A DNA stretch of 64,000 nucleotides, taken from the NCBI RefSeq assembly GCF_026341815.1, contig NZ_JAPENX010000001.1:3596001-3660000 (forward strand). Direction: 5' to 3'. Source of the stretch: Streptomyces sp. NBC_00572 (lineage in GTDB: Bacteria; Actinomycetota; Actinomycetes; Streptomycetales; Streptomycetaceae). This document shows positions 38,822 to 47,738 of this stretch, one piece after another (the stretch's first letter is position 1; every line of letters begins with the position of its first letter). The notes under the pieces are model-generated. The model was not told where the DNA came from. It made no database searches and saw only the letters and a program-made list of their open reading frames with translations. The position numbers and the translations under genes were made by a program.

Positions 38822-40180
38822 GTGGGACGACTCTTCGGCACGGACGGCGTACGCGGTGTGGCCAACGCGGACCTGACGGCGGAGCTCGCGCTCGGCCTGT
38901 CGGTCGCGGCGGCGCACGTGCTTGCCGAGGCGGGCACCTTCGAGGGCCATCGGCCGACCGCCGTGGTCGGGCGTGACCCCCGCGCGTCCGGAGAGTTCCT
39001 CGAAGCGGCAGTCGTGGCCGGGCTCGCCAGCGCCGGTGTCGACGTCCTGCGCGTCGGCGTGCTTCCCACCCCGGCCGTGGCCCACCTCACCGGTGTCCTC
39101 GGTGCCGACCTCGGCGTGATGCTCTCCGCCAGCCACAACGCCATGCCCGACAACGGCATCAAGTTCTTCGCGCGCGGTGGCCACAAGCTCGCCGACGACC
39201 TTGAGGACAAGATCGAGTCCGTCTACGAGGAGCACCGCACCGGCGCCCCCTGGGAGCGTCCAACCGGTTCCGGCGTCGGCCGCGTCCGTGACTACGACGA
39301 GGGCTTCGAGACCTACGTCTCCCACCTCATGGCCGTCCTCCCCAACCGTCTCGAAGGTCTGAAGGTCGTCCTCGACGAGGCCCACGGCGCCGCCGCCCGC
39401 GTCTCGCCCGAGGCCTTCACCCGGGCCGGTGCCGAGATCGTCACCATCGGCGCCGAGCCGGACGGCCTCAACATCAACGACGGCTGCGGCTCCACCCACC
39501 TCGGGCTGCTCAAGGCCGCCGTCGTCGAGCACGGCGCCGACCTGGGCATCGCCCACGACGGCGACGCCGACCGCTGCCTCGCGGTGGACGCCGAGGGCAA
39601 CGAGGTCGACGGCGACCAGATCCTCGCCGTGCTCGCCCTCGCCATGCGCGAGTCCGGCGCCCTGCGCGGGGACACCGTCGTCGCGACCGTCATGTCCAAC
39701 CTGGGCTTCAAGCTCGCCATGGAGCGCGAGGGCCTGAACCTCGTCCAGACGGCGGTCGGTGACCGCTACGTCCTGGAGTCCATGAAGGAGAGCGGCTTCG
39801 CGCTCGGCGGCGAGCAGTCCGGGCACGTCATCGTGCTCGACCACGCCACCACCGGCGACGGCACCCTCACCGGCCTCATGCTGGCCGCCCGGGTCGCCGC
39901 CACCGGCAAGTCGCTCGCGGACCTGGCCGGGGTGATGGAGCGGCTGCCGCAGATCCTCATCAACGTCCCCGACGTCGACAAGTCCCGGGTGAAGACCTCC
40001 GGCGACCTCGCCGCCGCGGTCACCGCCGCCGAGCAGGAGCTCGGCTCCACCGGCCGCGTCCTGCTGCGCCCCTCCGGCACCGAGCCGCTGGTCCGCGTCA
40101 TGGTCGAGGCCGCCGACATCGAGCAGGCGCGCGGGGTGGCGCAGCGCCTCGCGGACGTCGTGAAGTCGGCGCTGGGCTAG
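38822..40180 (+). CDS. glmM: Phosphoglucosamine mutase
   Basis: This 452-residue enzyme converts glucosamine-6-phosphate to glucosamine-1-phosphate for peptidoglycan precursor synthesis. GTG 38822 follows GGAGGAC and gives [14 protein letters not shown]. The active-site phosphoserine loop is [17 protein letters not shown] at about 100; the metal loop is HDGDADRC; the sugar loop GEQSGH; and the phosphate loop [12 protein letters not shown]. Its partner GlmS is at 43.2 kb. Confidence 0.97.
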   Translation: MGRLFGTDGVRGVANADLTAELALGLSVAAAHVLAEAGTFEGHRPTAVVGRDPRASGEFLEAAVVAGLASAGVDVLRVGVLPTPAVAHLTGVLGADLGVMLSASHNAMPDNGIKFFARGGHKLADDLEDKIESVYEEHRTGAPWERPTGSGVGRVRDYDEGFETYVSHLMAVLPNRLEGLKVVLDEAHGAAARVSPEAFTRAGAEIVTIGAEPDGLNINDGCGSTHLGLLKAAVVEHGADLGIAHDGDADRCLAVDAEGNEVDGDQILAVLALAMRESGALRGDTVVATVMSNLGFKLAMEREGLNLVQTAVGDRYVLESMKESGFALGGEQSGHVIVLDHATTGDGTLTGLMLAARVAATGKSLADLAGVMERLPQILINVPDVDKSRVKTSGDLAAAVTAAEQELGSTGRVLLRPSGTEPLVRVMVEAADIEQARGVAQRLADVVKSALG

Positions 40181-40211
40181 TCTTTCTGAGGCACCGTCAT
40201 GCTTGCGCGGG

Positions 40212-40249
40212 AGGCCCCGCCGTACCGGATTCCGGTGCGGCGGGGCCTC
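40212..40249 (+). terminator. glmM terminator
   Basis: AGGCCCCGCCG pairs with CGGCGGGGCCT via an inner ACCG/CCGG, followed by CTTCC; convergent with the minus-strand DUF389 gene. A GTCCCTCGTGCGT direct repeat lies just beyond (about 40262 and 40301). Confidence 0.75.
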
Positions 40250-40319
40250 TTCCGTGTACGGGTCCCTCGTGCGTAGTGCGTCGTGCCGGGATACGAGTCC
40301 CTCGTGCGTGGTGCCGGAG

Positions 40320-41270
40320 TCAGCCGCGCCGCAGGCGGCGCTTCAGACGGCCGCGCTGGGTCCGCCACAGGCGCTGCTGGAGGGCCAGGGTCGCCGTGCC
40401 CGCCAGGATGATGCCCAGCAGGTTGAGCAGCAGCTGCCAGATCGACCCCCACATCTGGCCGACCTCGCCGTAGCTGAGCGCCACCGCCGCGTTCGCCGCC
40501 GCCGGGACCGTGGTCACCGAGATCGCCACCCCCACCAGGGCGCCCGACTTGGACGAGGTGAGGGAGAGGGTGCCGGCCGCGCCCGCCAGGAGCGCCACCA
40601 CGAAGGAGAACAGGTCCGGCTGCCAGATGAAACTGGTCTGCGGGCGCTCCGCGTCCAGCATGTCCTTGCTGAACTGGTTCAGCCCGTCCATGACCAGGCT
40701 GAACAGCGTCGTTGCCAGGATCGCCGTCACGAAGCCGATGAGCAGCGCGGTCAGGGACCGGGCCGCCAGTCGAGGGGCCCGCTGCACGATCGCCGTGCAC
40801 ACGCCGGCGAGCGGGCCGAACTCCGGGCCGACCGCCATGGCGCCCACGATCAGGATCGCGTTGTCCAGGACGACACCGCAGGCCGCGATCATCGTCGCCA
40901 GGCCCATGAAGGAGAGATAGGTGAAGGAGAGCGTCGACTCCTCGTGGGTCGCCTCAGCCAGCTGCTCCCAGATCACGGCGTCCGCGCCCTCGCCCGGCGC
41001 GTCCTCCTCGGCCGCGTCCGCCCGTGTGGACATCGACAGGTCGATGGACTCCACCGCGATCGACCCGTCCTGATCGATCTTCAGGCCGCGCAGCCCGTGC
41101 AGCAGTTCGTCGGCCGACTCGCGTGCCATGTCGCACATGACCACGTCGCCGGCGGGGTCCCTGGCCACGCCGGGGAGCACCACGAGATGCGTGGTCCCGA
41201 CCGTCGACTCGATCAGCTCCACCGCAGCCGTGGTGCGGTCCGACGGGACGATCATGCGCAGATGCAACAT
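40320..41270 (-). CDS. DUF389 family membrane protein
   Basis: This 316-residue protein has a soluble N-terminal domain (LRMIVPSDRTTAAVELIES) and five to six membrane helices from about 120 on. The DUF389 hallmark is LSFTYLSFMGLATMIAACGVVLDNAILIVGAMAVGPEFGPLAG followed by SGALVGVAISVTTVPAAANAAVAL. The family is common in bacteria, with no agreed transport substrate. It reads in the same direction as coaA, with an 18-base gap. Confidence 0.88.
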   Translation of the reverse strand: MLHLRMIVPSDRTTAAVELIESTVGTTHLVVLPGVARDPAGDVVMCDMARESADELLHGLRGLKIDQDGSIAVESIDLSMSTRADAAEEDAPGEGADAVIWEQLAEATHEESTLSFTYLSFMGLATMIAACGVVLDNAILIVGAMAVGPEFGPLAGVCTAIVQRAPRLAARSLTALLIGFVTAILATTLFSLVMDGLNQFSKDMLDAERPQTSFIWQPDLFSFVVALLAGAAGTLSLTSSKSGALVGVAISVTTVPAAANAAVALSYGEVGQMWGSIWQLLLNLLGIILAGTATLALQQRLWRTQRGRLKRRLRRG

Positions 41271-41288
41271 CCTCCGAGCTTACGGAGC

Positions 41289-42257
41289 TCAGAGCTTGCG
41301 GAGGCTCAGCCGCTGCACCTTGTGGTCCGGACCCTTGCGGACGACGAGCGTCGCCCGGCCGCGGGTCGGGGCCACGTTCTCCAGGAGATTCACCTTGTTG
41401 ATGGTCCGCCACATGGTGCGGGCGTAGTCGAGGGCCTCGTCCTCGGAGACCTGGGTGTAGCGCTGGAAGTACGAGTCGGGGTTCTGGAAGGCGGTGTCGC
41501 GGAGCTTGCGGAAGCGGTTGAGGTACCAGCGCTCGATGTCCTCCGCGCGCGCGTCCACGTACACCGAGAAGTCGAAGTAGTCGGCGAGGCCGACGCGGGT
41601 GCGGCCGTCCTTGCCGGGGAGGGCCGGCTGGAGGACGTTCAGCCCCTCCACGATGAGGATGTCCGGGCGGCGGACGACGAGTCGCTCGCCGGGCACGCGG
41701 TCGTAGATGAGGTGCGAGTAGACGGGGGCCGTGACCTCCTCCTTGCCCGCCTTGATGTCCGCGACGAACCGGGTCAGGGCCCGGCGGTCGTACGACTCGG
41801 GGAAGCCCTTGCGGGACATGAGGCCGCGGGCCTTCAGCTCCTCCATCGGGTAGAGGAAGGCGTCGGTGGTGACCAGCTCCACGCGCGGGTGCTCCGGCCA
41901 GCGGGCGAGGAGGGCCTGGAGGAGGCGGGAGACCGTCGACTTGCCGACGGCGACCGAACCGGCGACCCCTATGACGAAGGGCGTGCCCCGCTGCTCCGCG
42001 CTCTCGCCGAGGAAGGTGTTGAGGGCGCCCCGCAGACCGCTGGTGGCGTTCACGTACAGGTTGAGCAGCCTGGACAGGGGGAGGTAGACGTCCCGCACCT
42101 CGTCGAGGTCGATGACGTCCCCGAGCCCGCGGAGCCGCTCGACCTCCTCGGCGGTGAGGGGCAGCGGCGTCTTGTCGCGCAGGGCGCTCCACTCGGCCCG
42201 GGTGAGGTCGACGTAGGGAGTCGCCCCGTTGGCGCTTCGTGGCGGCGAAGTGATCAC
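41289..42257 (-). CDS. coaA: Pantothenate kinase, type I
   Basis: This 322-residue enzyme phosphorylates pantothenate, the first step of CoA synthesis. It starts [20 protein letters not shown]. The P loop is [17 protein letters not shown] at about 95-111; then [23 protein letters not shown] and [14 protein letters not shown]. CoA-feedback residues lie in the usual places. The product feeds the CoA that AcpS (45.1 kb) uses. Confidence 0.97.
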   Translation of the reverse strand: MITSPPRSANGATPYVDLTRAEWSALRDKTPLPLTAEEVERLRGLGDVIDLDEVRDVYLPLSRLLNLYVNATSGLRGALNTFLGESAEQRGTPFVIGVAGSVAVGKSTVSRLLQALLARWPEHPRVELVTTDAFLYPMEELKARGLMSRKGFPESYDRRALTRFVADIKAGKEEVTAPVYSHLIYDRVPGERLVVRRPDILIVEGLNVLQPALPGKDGRTRVGLADYFDFSVYVDARAEDIERWYLNRFRKLRDTAFQNPDSYFQRYTQVSEDEALDYARTMWRTINKVNLLENVAPTRGRATLVVRKGPDHKVQRLSLRKL

Positions 42258-42440
42258 CCCGCCATTGTCGGGGGTCGAAGGGGTTCGTGGGCCGTGGGGT
42301 CGGTCACGCGCCCCATGCGTTGTCGGACCGCTGCCCTAGGGTGATCCTTCTGATGCCGCGTGGGCTTCTGTCCTTCACGCGGGGGGAGCCGTCTCCGGGC
42401 GGCGCGAAGTGATCACGAAGAGAACAGAGGGCCACCACCC

Positions 42441-43196
42441 ATGCGTACGTCCCTGAGAAGCGCCGCGGTCGCCGCCACCGCCGTCTCCTTCGCCCTGCTC
42501 GTCACCGCCTGCGGTGGCGGGGAGAAGAGCGACGACAAGGGCGGGGCCACCGGTGCGCCCAGTGCCTCCGCCACGAGCGCGCCCGCCGCCGAGACGCTGT
42601 CCGCCGCCGAGCTGGAGAAGGCGATCGTCGAGCAGGCCGATCTCAAGGGCTACCAGGTGCAGAAGGCCAAGCCCGCGGACATCCTCGCGGCCGACGCCGT
42701 CTCCACCGACGAGCCCGCCTGCAAGCCGATCGCCGACGGCATGTCGTCCATCGCCACCGGAAAGCCGGCGGCGAGCGCGCAGCGCAAGGCCATCGAGATG
42801 CCGAAGACCGAAGGGACGGCCTCGCCGGAGGAGGCCCTCGGGGCGCTGGCCGCCCCGGTGACGGGCGTGACGCTCGGCGCGTACGAGGGTCAGGGCGCCC
42901 AGGAGGCCTTCGCCTCGCTGAAGACGGCGGGCACCGACTGCGCGGGCGGCTTCACACTGATCGGCGGCGGCGAGAAGACGAAGATCGTCAAGGTCGCGCC
43001 CGAGACCGCGTCCGCCGGCGACGAGGCGCTCGCCTGGACGATCACCACCGACGTGGACGGGAAGCCGTTCCTCACCAAGCTGGTCGTCTTCCGCAAGGGC
43101 AACACCCTCGCCTCGTTCCACACCCTCAGCTTCGGCGGCGCCGTCAAGTCACTGCCGCAGGCCATCATCGACGCGCAGGCCGCCAAGCTGTCCTGA
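42441..43196 (+). CDS. Secreted lipoprotein of unknown function
   Basis: This 251-residue protein starts at ATG 42441 (MRTSLRSAAVAATAVSFALL) and has a lipobox LVTACGGG with the lipid-bearing Cys at about 24. A low-complexity Gly/Ala/Ser linker follows, then LSAAELEKAIVEQADLKGYQVQ. The mature domain (about 55-250) is alpha/beta with two Cys, probably bonded (EPACKPI and TDCAGGF). Similar lipoproteins are common in Streptomyces, but I cannot assign a role. It is divergent from coaA. Confidence 0.85.
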   Translation: MRTSLRSAAVAATAVSFALLVTACGGGEKSDDKGGATGAPSASATSAPAAETLSAAELEKAIVEQADLKGYQVQKAKPADILAADAVSTDEPACKPIADGMSSIATGKPAASAQRKAIEMPKTEGTASPEEALGALAAPVTGVTLGAYEGQGAQEAFASLKTAGTDCAGGFTLIGGGEKTKIVKVAPETASAGDEALAWTITTDVDGKPFLTKLVVFRKGNTLASFHTLSFGGAVKSLPQAIIDAQAAKLS

Positions 43197-43235
43197 CTCC
43201 GGCCCTCCGGGCACCTTCCGCCGTAGGCTGCCGCC

Positions 43236-45083
43236 ATGTGCGGAATCGTGGGATACGTCGGCGGGCAGTCGGCGCTTGATGTGGTGGTCGCGGGCCTCAA
43301 GAGGCTCGAATACCGGGGCTACGACTCGGCCGGTGTCGCGGTGCTCTCCGACGGAGGACTGGCCGCGGCCAAGAAGGCGGGCAAGCTCGTCAACCTGGAG
43401 AAGGAGCTCGTGGACCGGCCGCTGGCCGGCGGATCCGTGGGCATCGGACACACCCGCTGGGCCACCCACGGCGGGCCGACCGACGCCAACGCGCACCCGC
43501 ATCTGGACAACGCCGGGCGCGTCGCCGTCGTCCACAACGGCATCATCGAGAACTTCGCCGCCCTGCGCGAGGAGCTCGCCGAGCGCGGCCACGACCTGGT
43601 CTCCGAGACGGACACCGAGGTCGTGGCCCACCTCCTCGCCGAGGAGTTCTCCTCCGCCGGGGACCTCGCGGAGGCCATGCGGCTCGTGTGCCGGCGGCTC
43701 GACGGGGCGTTCACCCTGGTCGCCGTGCACGCCGACCAACCGGACGTGGTCGTCGGCGCCCGCCGGAACTCGCCGCTCGTCGTCGGTGTCGGCGAGGGCG
43801 AGAACTTCCTCGCCTCCGACGTGTCCGCCTTCATCGCCCACACCCGTTCGGCGATCGAACTCGGCCAGGACCAGGTCGTCGAGCTGACCAGGGACGGCGT
43901 CACCGTCACCGACTTCGACGGGGTGCCCGCCGACGTACGGGCCTTCCACGTGGACTGGGACGCCTCGGCCGCCGAGAAGGGCGGCTACGACTACTTCATG
44001 CTCAAGGAGATCGCCGAGCAGCCCAAGGCCGTCGCCGACACCCTCCTCGGCCGGATCGACGGCTCCGGCCGGCTCAGCCTCGACGAGGTGCGCATCCCCG
44101 ACGCCGTGCTCCGCGAGGCCGACAAGGTCGTCATCATCGCCTGCGGCACCGCCTTCCACGCCGGGCTCATCGCCAAGTACGCCATCGAGCACTGGACCCG
44201 GATCCCCTGCGAGGTCGAGCTCGCCAGTGAGTTCCGCTACCGCGACCCGATCCTCAACCAGCGCACCCTGGTCGTCGCGATCTCCCAGTCCGGCGAGACC
44301 ATGGACACCCTGATGGCACTCCGGCACGCCCGTGAGCAGGGCGCGAAGGTCCTCGCCGTCTGCAACACGAACGGGTCGACGATTCCGCGCGAGTCCGACG
44401 CGGTGCTGTACACCCACGCCGGGCCCGAGGTCGCCGTCGCCTCCACCAAGGCCTTCCTGACGCAGCTGGTGGCCTGCTACCTCCTCGCGCTGTACCTCGG
44501 GCAGGTGCGCGGCACCAAGTGGGGCGACGAGATCCACGCCGTCGTCCACGAGCTGGCCAGGATCGGCGACGAGGTCGAGCGCGTCCTGGAGACCATGGAG
44601 CCCGTCCGGGCCCTCGCCCGCTCCCTCGCCCACAAGAACACCGTCCTCTTCCTCGGCCGGCACGTCGGCTACCCGGTCGCCCTCGAAGGCGCCCTGAAGC
44701 TCAAGGAACTCGCGTACATGCACGCCGAGGGCTTCGCGGCCGGTGAGCTGAAGCACGGGCCGATCGCGCTCATCGAGGAGGACCTGCCGGTCGTCGTCGT
44801 GGTCCCCTCGCCCAAGGGCCGCTCCGTCCTCCACGACAAGATCGTCTCCAACATCCAGGAGATCCGGGCCCGCGGAGCCCGGACCATCGTGATCGCGGAG
44901 GAGGGCGACGAGGCGGTCGTCCCGTACGCCGACCACCTCGTCCGCATCCCGGCCACGCCTACGCTGCTCCAGCCGCTGGTCTCCACGGTGCCGCTCCAGG
45001 TCTTCGCCTGCGAGCTGGCCACCGCGCGGGGCAACGAGGTGGACCAGCCGCGCAACCTGGCAAAGTCCGTGACCGTGGAGTGA
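43236..45083 (+). CDS. glmS: Glutamine-fructose-6-phosphate aminotransferase
   Basis: This 615-residue enzyme makes glucosamine-6-phosphate. The N-terminal catalytic Cys is right after Met (MCGIVGYVGG), followed by EYRGYDSAGVAV. The isomerase half has two SIS domains with SQSGETMDTL and the C-terminal DQPRNLAKSVTVE. It lies 39 bases after the lipoprotein gene. Bacilli control glmS by ribozyme; no such structure is visible in this short spacer. Confidence 0.98.
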   Translation: MCGIVGYVGGQSALDVVVAGLKRLEYRGYDSAGVAVLSDGGLAAAKKAGKLVNLEKELVDRPLAGGSVGIGHTRWATHGGPTDANAHPHLDNAGRVAVVHNGIIENFAALREELAERGHDLVSETDTEVVAHLLAEEFSSAGDLAEAMRLVCRRLDGAFTLVAVHADQPDVVVGARRNSPLVVGVGEGENFLASDVSAFIAHTRSAIELGQDQVVELTRDGVTVTDFDGVPADVRAFHVDWDASAAEKGGYDYFMLKEIAEQPKAVADTLLGRIDGSGRLSLDEVRIPDAVLREADKVVIIACGTAFHAGLIAKYAIEHWTRIPCEVELASEFRYRDPILNQRTLVVAISQSGETMDTLMALRHAREQGAKVLAVCNTNGSTIPRESDAVLYTHAGPEVAVASTKAFLTQLVACYLLALYLGQVRGTKWGDEIHAVVHELARIGDEVERVLETMEPVRALARSLAHKNTVLFLGRHVGYPVALEGALKLKELAYMHAEGFAAGELKHGPIALIEEDLPVVVVVPSPKGRSVLHDKIVSNIQEIRARGARTIVIAEEGDEAVVPYADHLVRIPATPTLLQPLVSTVPLQVFACELATARGNEVDQPRNLAKSVTVE

Positions 45084-45121
45084 GTGTGTCCGTATGAGCG
45101 TGAATCGGTGAGTGTGAACAG

Positions 45122-45490
45122 ATGATCATTGGGGTGGGGATCGACGTGGCGGAGATCGACCGGTTCGCCGCGTCGATCGAAAGGACGCCGGGGCTGCTCC
45201 AGCGCCTCTTCGTCGAACGGGAGCTGCTGCTCCCCAGCGGCGAGCGGCGCGGGCCCGCCTCCCTCGCGGTGCGGTTCGCCGCGAAGGAGGCCCTCGCCAA
45301 GGCGCTCGGTGCGCCGGGCGGGCTGCACTGGACGGACGCCGAGGTGTACGTCGAGGGGACCGGTCAGCCGCGGCTGCGGGTGAGCGGGACCGTGGCGGCA
45401 CGGGCGGCGGAGCTGGGCGTGAAGCACTGGCACGTGTCGCTGAGCCATGACGCGGGGGTCGCGTCCGCGGTGGTGATCGCGGAGGCGTGA
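45122..45490 (+). CDS. acpS: Holo-acyl carrier protein synthase
   Basis: This 122-residue enzyme transfers phosphopantetheine from CoA to acyl carrier protein. The metal-binding motifs are [19 protein letters not shown] at the N-terminus and [13 protein letters not shown] at about 57-69; [15 protein letters not shown] follows. It is 38 bases from glmS and probably cotranscribed. A strong stem ends the unit. Confidence 0.95.
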   Translation: MIIGVGIDVAEIDRFAASIERTPGLLQRLFVERELLLPSGERRGPASLAVRFAAKEALAKALGAPGGLHWTDAEVYVEGTGQPRLRVSGTVAARAAELGVKHWHVSLSHDAGVASAVVIAEA

Positions 45491-45507
45491 GCCGTCGCGG
45501 TCGTACG

Positions 45508-45549
45508 GACCATGGGCCCGGCCGTTCGGAAACGGTCGGGCCCATGGTC
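45508..45549. terminator. Bidirectional terminator between acpS and the propeller gene
   Basis: GACCATGGGCCCGGCCGTT pairs with AACGGTCGGGCCCATGGTC (19 bp, one G-U) around a 4-5-base loop, between convergent genes. Confidence 0.85.
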
Positions 45550-45599
45550 GTGTGCGCGCGACTGCCAGGGCCGGCGTCGGGTGTGAGTGCCGCGCGCGT

Positions 45600-47066
45600 C
45601 TAGGGGGTGGTGGCCGTCTCCTCCTGTGCCGCGCGGCGGCGGGTCAGGACCAGGGCCGTGCCGCCCAGGGCGGCGAGGCTCGCCGCGGTGAGGGCGATGG
45701 GGAGGGTGCGGCTGCCGGTGGCGGCGAGGGCGCCGGTGGGGCTGGTGTCGTCCGTGGCGATCGGGCCGGTGCCGGTGTCTCCTGGGCTGTCGCCGGCGCC
45801 GGTGGTGCCGCCCGAGGTGGGGGCCGGCGACGTCGAGTCCGTCGGCGTCGGGGCGGTCGTCGCCGGTGAGGCGGACGTCGAGGTGGGCGCGGGTATGGGT
45901 GTCGGTGACGTGCCCGTCGGGCTCGGAGCCGGGTCCGTCGGTTCCTGGGTCGGGGGCGCCGGCGTGGTCGTGGTCGCGGTGGGTGTCGGGTCCGTCGGTC
46001 CCGTGGTCGGGCTCGTCGGTTCCTGGGTCGGTGTCGGCTCCGGCGGCGTCGGGGTCTTCCGTAGGGTCTGGGTCACCGCGCCGCCCGCCACCGTGAAGAG
46101 TGTGTGGTCCGTCGGGTCCAGGGCCAGTGCCGCCGGGCGTTCGCCCGTCGCGACGGTCTCCGTCACCGTGCCCGATCCCGGGTCGACGACCGCTACGGAC
46201 GAGGCTCCGGTCCGGGCCGCGTACAGGGTCGTGGTCCCCGGGTCGTACGCGAGGGCCTTCGGGTTGCCGTCGACGGCGAGGCTGCCGGTGACCTTCAGTT
46301 CGGCCAGGTCGACGACCGAGACCGTACCGGCGGCGAGGTTGGCCACGTATCCCGTGCGGCCGGCCGGGTCGACGGTGACGCCCATGCTGCCGAGGGCGGT
46401 CGTGCCCAGGCTGACGGTGCCGGTGAGGCGGCCGGTGGCGCCGTCGACGGCGTTGAGGATGTTCCGGTAGACGACGGAGCCGTTCTCGACGGCGCCGCCG
46501 ACGTAGGTCGCGTACCCCGTGTGGCCGGTGGTGTCCACGGCGAGTCCGGCCGGGTGGAAGGGGAGGGCGACGGGCGCGCCGACGGCCGTACCGGTTCCGG
46601 TGTCGTAGACGGTGACGGATTTGGCGGCCTGGTTGCCGACGTACAGCCGTCCCTGCCCCGGGTCGGCGGCCAGGAGGCTCACGCTGCCCTCGACCGGCAG
46701 CCGGTGGTCGGCGACGGTGCGGTTCGCGGTGTCGTACACGGCGATGCGGGTGGACAGGCCGAGGTAGAGGGTGCCGGGGGCGCCGAGGGCCATCACCGTG
46801 GCCGGGGACGGGAGTTCGACCGGGTCTCCGACCGGGGCGCCGGTGACCGTGTCGTACACCGTGAGGTGGTGGGCCGTGCCGTCGCTGCTGCTGATGTACA
46901 GCCGGTCCGTGGCCGGGTCGACCTCGGCGTCCAGGGTGCTGCCGGTGGCCGGGGTGATCGTGCGCAGGTTCTCGTGGAACGGAGCGGGGGGCGGGGTGGT
47001 GGCCCGCACGGCCGCCGTGCCCGTGAGGGCGAGCACGGCGGCCGTCGTCAGAAGGGCGGTTCTCAC
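45600..47066 (-). CDS. Sortase-anchored YVTN beta-propeller surface protein
   Basis: This 488-residue protein starts at GTG 47066, overlapping the stop of the upstream gene (GTGA). After a signal peptide (ALLTTAAVLALTGTAAVRA) come about six YVTN/SMP-30-like blades with repeats such as DRLYISSSDG, GRLYVGNQAAKSVTVYD and TTLYAARTGASSVAVVD. A 110-residue Pro/Thr/Ser-rich wall-spanning linker follows, then LAATGS, a hydrophobic helix and RRR. LAxTG is recognised by class E sortases in Streptomyces, so the protein is probably covalently linked to the cell wall. It is the second gene behind an iron box. Confidence 0.85.
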   Translation of the reverse strand: MRTALLTTAAVLALTGTAAVRATTPPPAPFHENLRTITPATGSTLDAEVDPATDRLYISSSDGTAHHLTVYDTVTGAPVGDPVELPSPATVMALGAPGTLYLGLSTRIAVYDTANRTVADHRLPVEGSVSLLAADPGQGRLYVGNQAAKSVTVYDTGTGTAVGAPVALPFHPAGLAVDTTGHTGYATYVGGAVENGSVVYRNILNAVDGATGRLTGTVSLGTTALGSMGVTVDPAGRTGYVANLAAGTVSVVDLAELKVTGSLAVDGNPKALAYDPGTTTLYAARTGASSVAVVDPGSGTVTETVATGERPAALALDPTDHTLFTVAGGAVTQTLRKTPTPPEPTPTQEPTSPTTGPTDPTPTATTTTPAPPTQEPTDPAPSPTGTSPTPIPAPTSTSASPATTAPTPTDSTSPAPTSGGTTGAGDSPGDTGTGPIATDDTSPTGALAATGSRTLPIALTAASLAALGGTALVLTRRRAAQEETATTP

Positions 47067-47620
47067 TGGAAGGTCACCGGCACGTACACGTCGTACTTCC
47101 GGTCGGAGCTGTCGAAGTGGTCCGCGCGGGTGACGATCGCGCAGGTCACACCCGACTGGCCGCAGGTGACGGTGTCGGAGATCTTCGCCTTGACATGGAT
47201 CTGGACGGAGAAGGAGCCGAGGCCGCCGGACTCCGTGAACGGGGAGGAGTTCGACGGGGACATCCAGTACCAGTCGCTGTTCACCCAGTGGGAGGCGCCG
47301 GTCGTACCGGTCTCGTCCTGGCCGCCGAGGCAGGGGGTGGGCTTGCTGTTCCAGGTGCTGGGGTCGGCGGTGCTCACCCCCGCGGGTATCGCGCAGAGGC
47401 CCACGTAGACGCCCTGGTCGGGGTTGTAGCCGGAGCCGGTCACGGTGACGTTGGTGCCGGCGGCGGAGGCGGTGTTCGGGGCGGTGAGGGAGAGGCTGTA
47501 GGTGCGGGTGCCGTCGGTGACGGTGCGGTGCGTGGTGGCGGCTGAGGCGGTGGAGGCGAGGCCGAGGGTGAGGGCGGCGGCGGAGGCGAGGGTGAGGGCG
47601 GAGCGGGCGACGGTGCGCAT
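47063..47620 (-). CDS. Secreted iron-regulated protein (neocarzinostatin/HtaA-neighbour type)
   Basis: This 185-residue protein starts MRTVARSALTLASAAALTLG, with a signal peptide cleaved near ASA-ATT. The mature part is a beta-sandwich with GTNVTVTGSGYNPDQGVYVGLCAI and four Cys in two likely disulfides (LCAI, PCLGG, VTCGQ, VTCAI). Similar secreted proteins occur beside heme-acquisition genes in actinobacteria; no HtaA domain is present here. An iron box lies 31 bases upstream, so synthesis should rise in iron shortage. Its stop overlaps the start of the anchored propeller gene. Confidence 0.75.
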   Translation of the reverse strand: MRTVARSALTLASAAALTLGLASTASAATTHRTVTDGTRTYSLSLTAPNTASAAGTNVTVTGSGYNPDQGVYVGLCAIPAGVSTADPSTWNSKPTPCLGGQDETGTTGASHWVNSDWYWMSPSNSSPFTESGGLGSFSVQIHVKAKISDTVTCGQSGVTCAIVTRADHFDSSDRKYDVYVPVTFQ

Positions 47621-47650
47621 GGCGAGGTGGGCCTTTCCGAGGGCGGTTAC

Positions 47651-47669
47651 TTAGGTAAGGCAAACCTAA
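47651..47669. promoter_or_regulatory. Iron box (DmdR/DtxR type)
   Basis: TTAGGTAAGGCAAACCTAA matches the actinobacterial consensus TTAGGTTAGGCTCACCTAA at 16 of 19 positions. It sits 31 bases before the secreted-protein gene and 70 bases before nnrD on the other strand. Confidence 0.85.
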
Positions 47670-47738
47670 GTTGATCGATGAAGGGGCGTCAACCCACGCC
47701 TCCGAGCGGGGGCTTGAGGACTGCGGCAGACTGCGACC

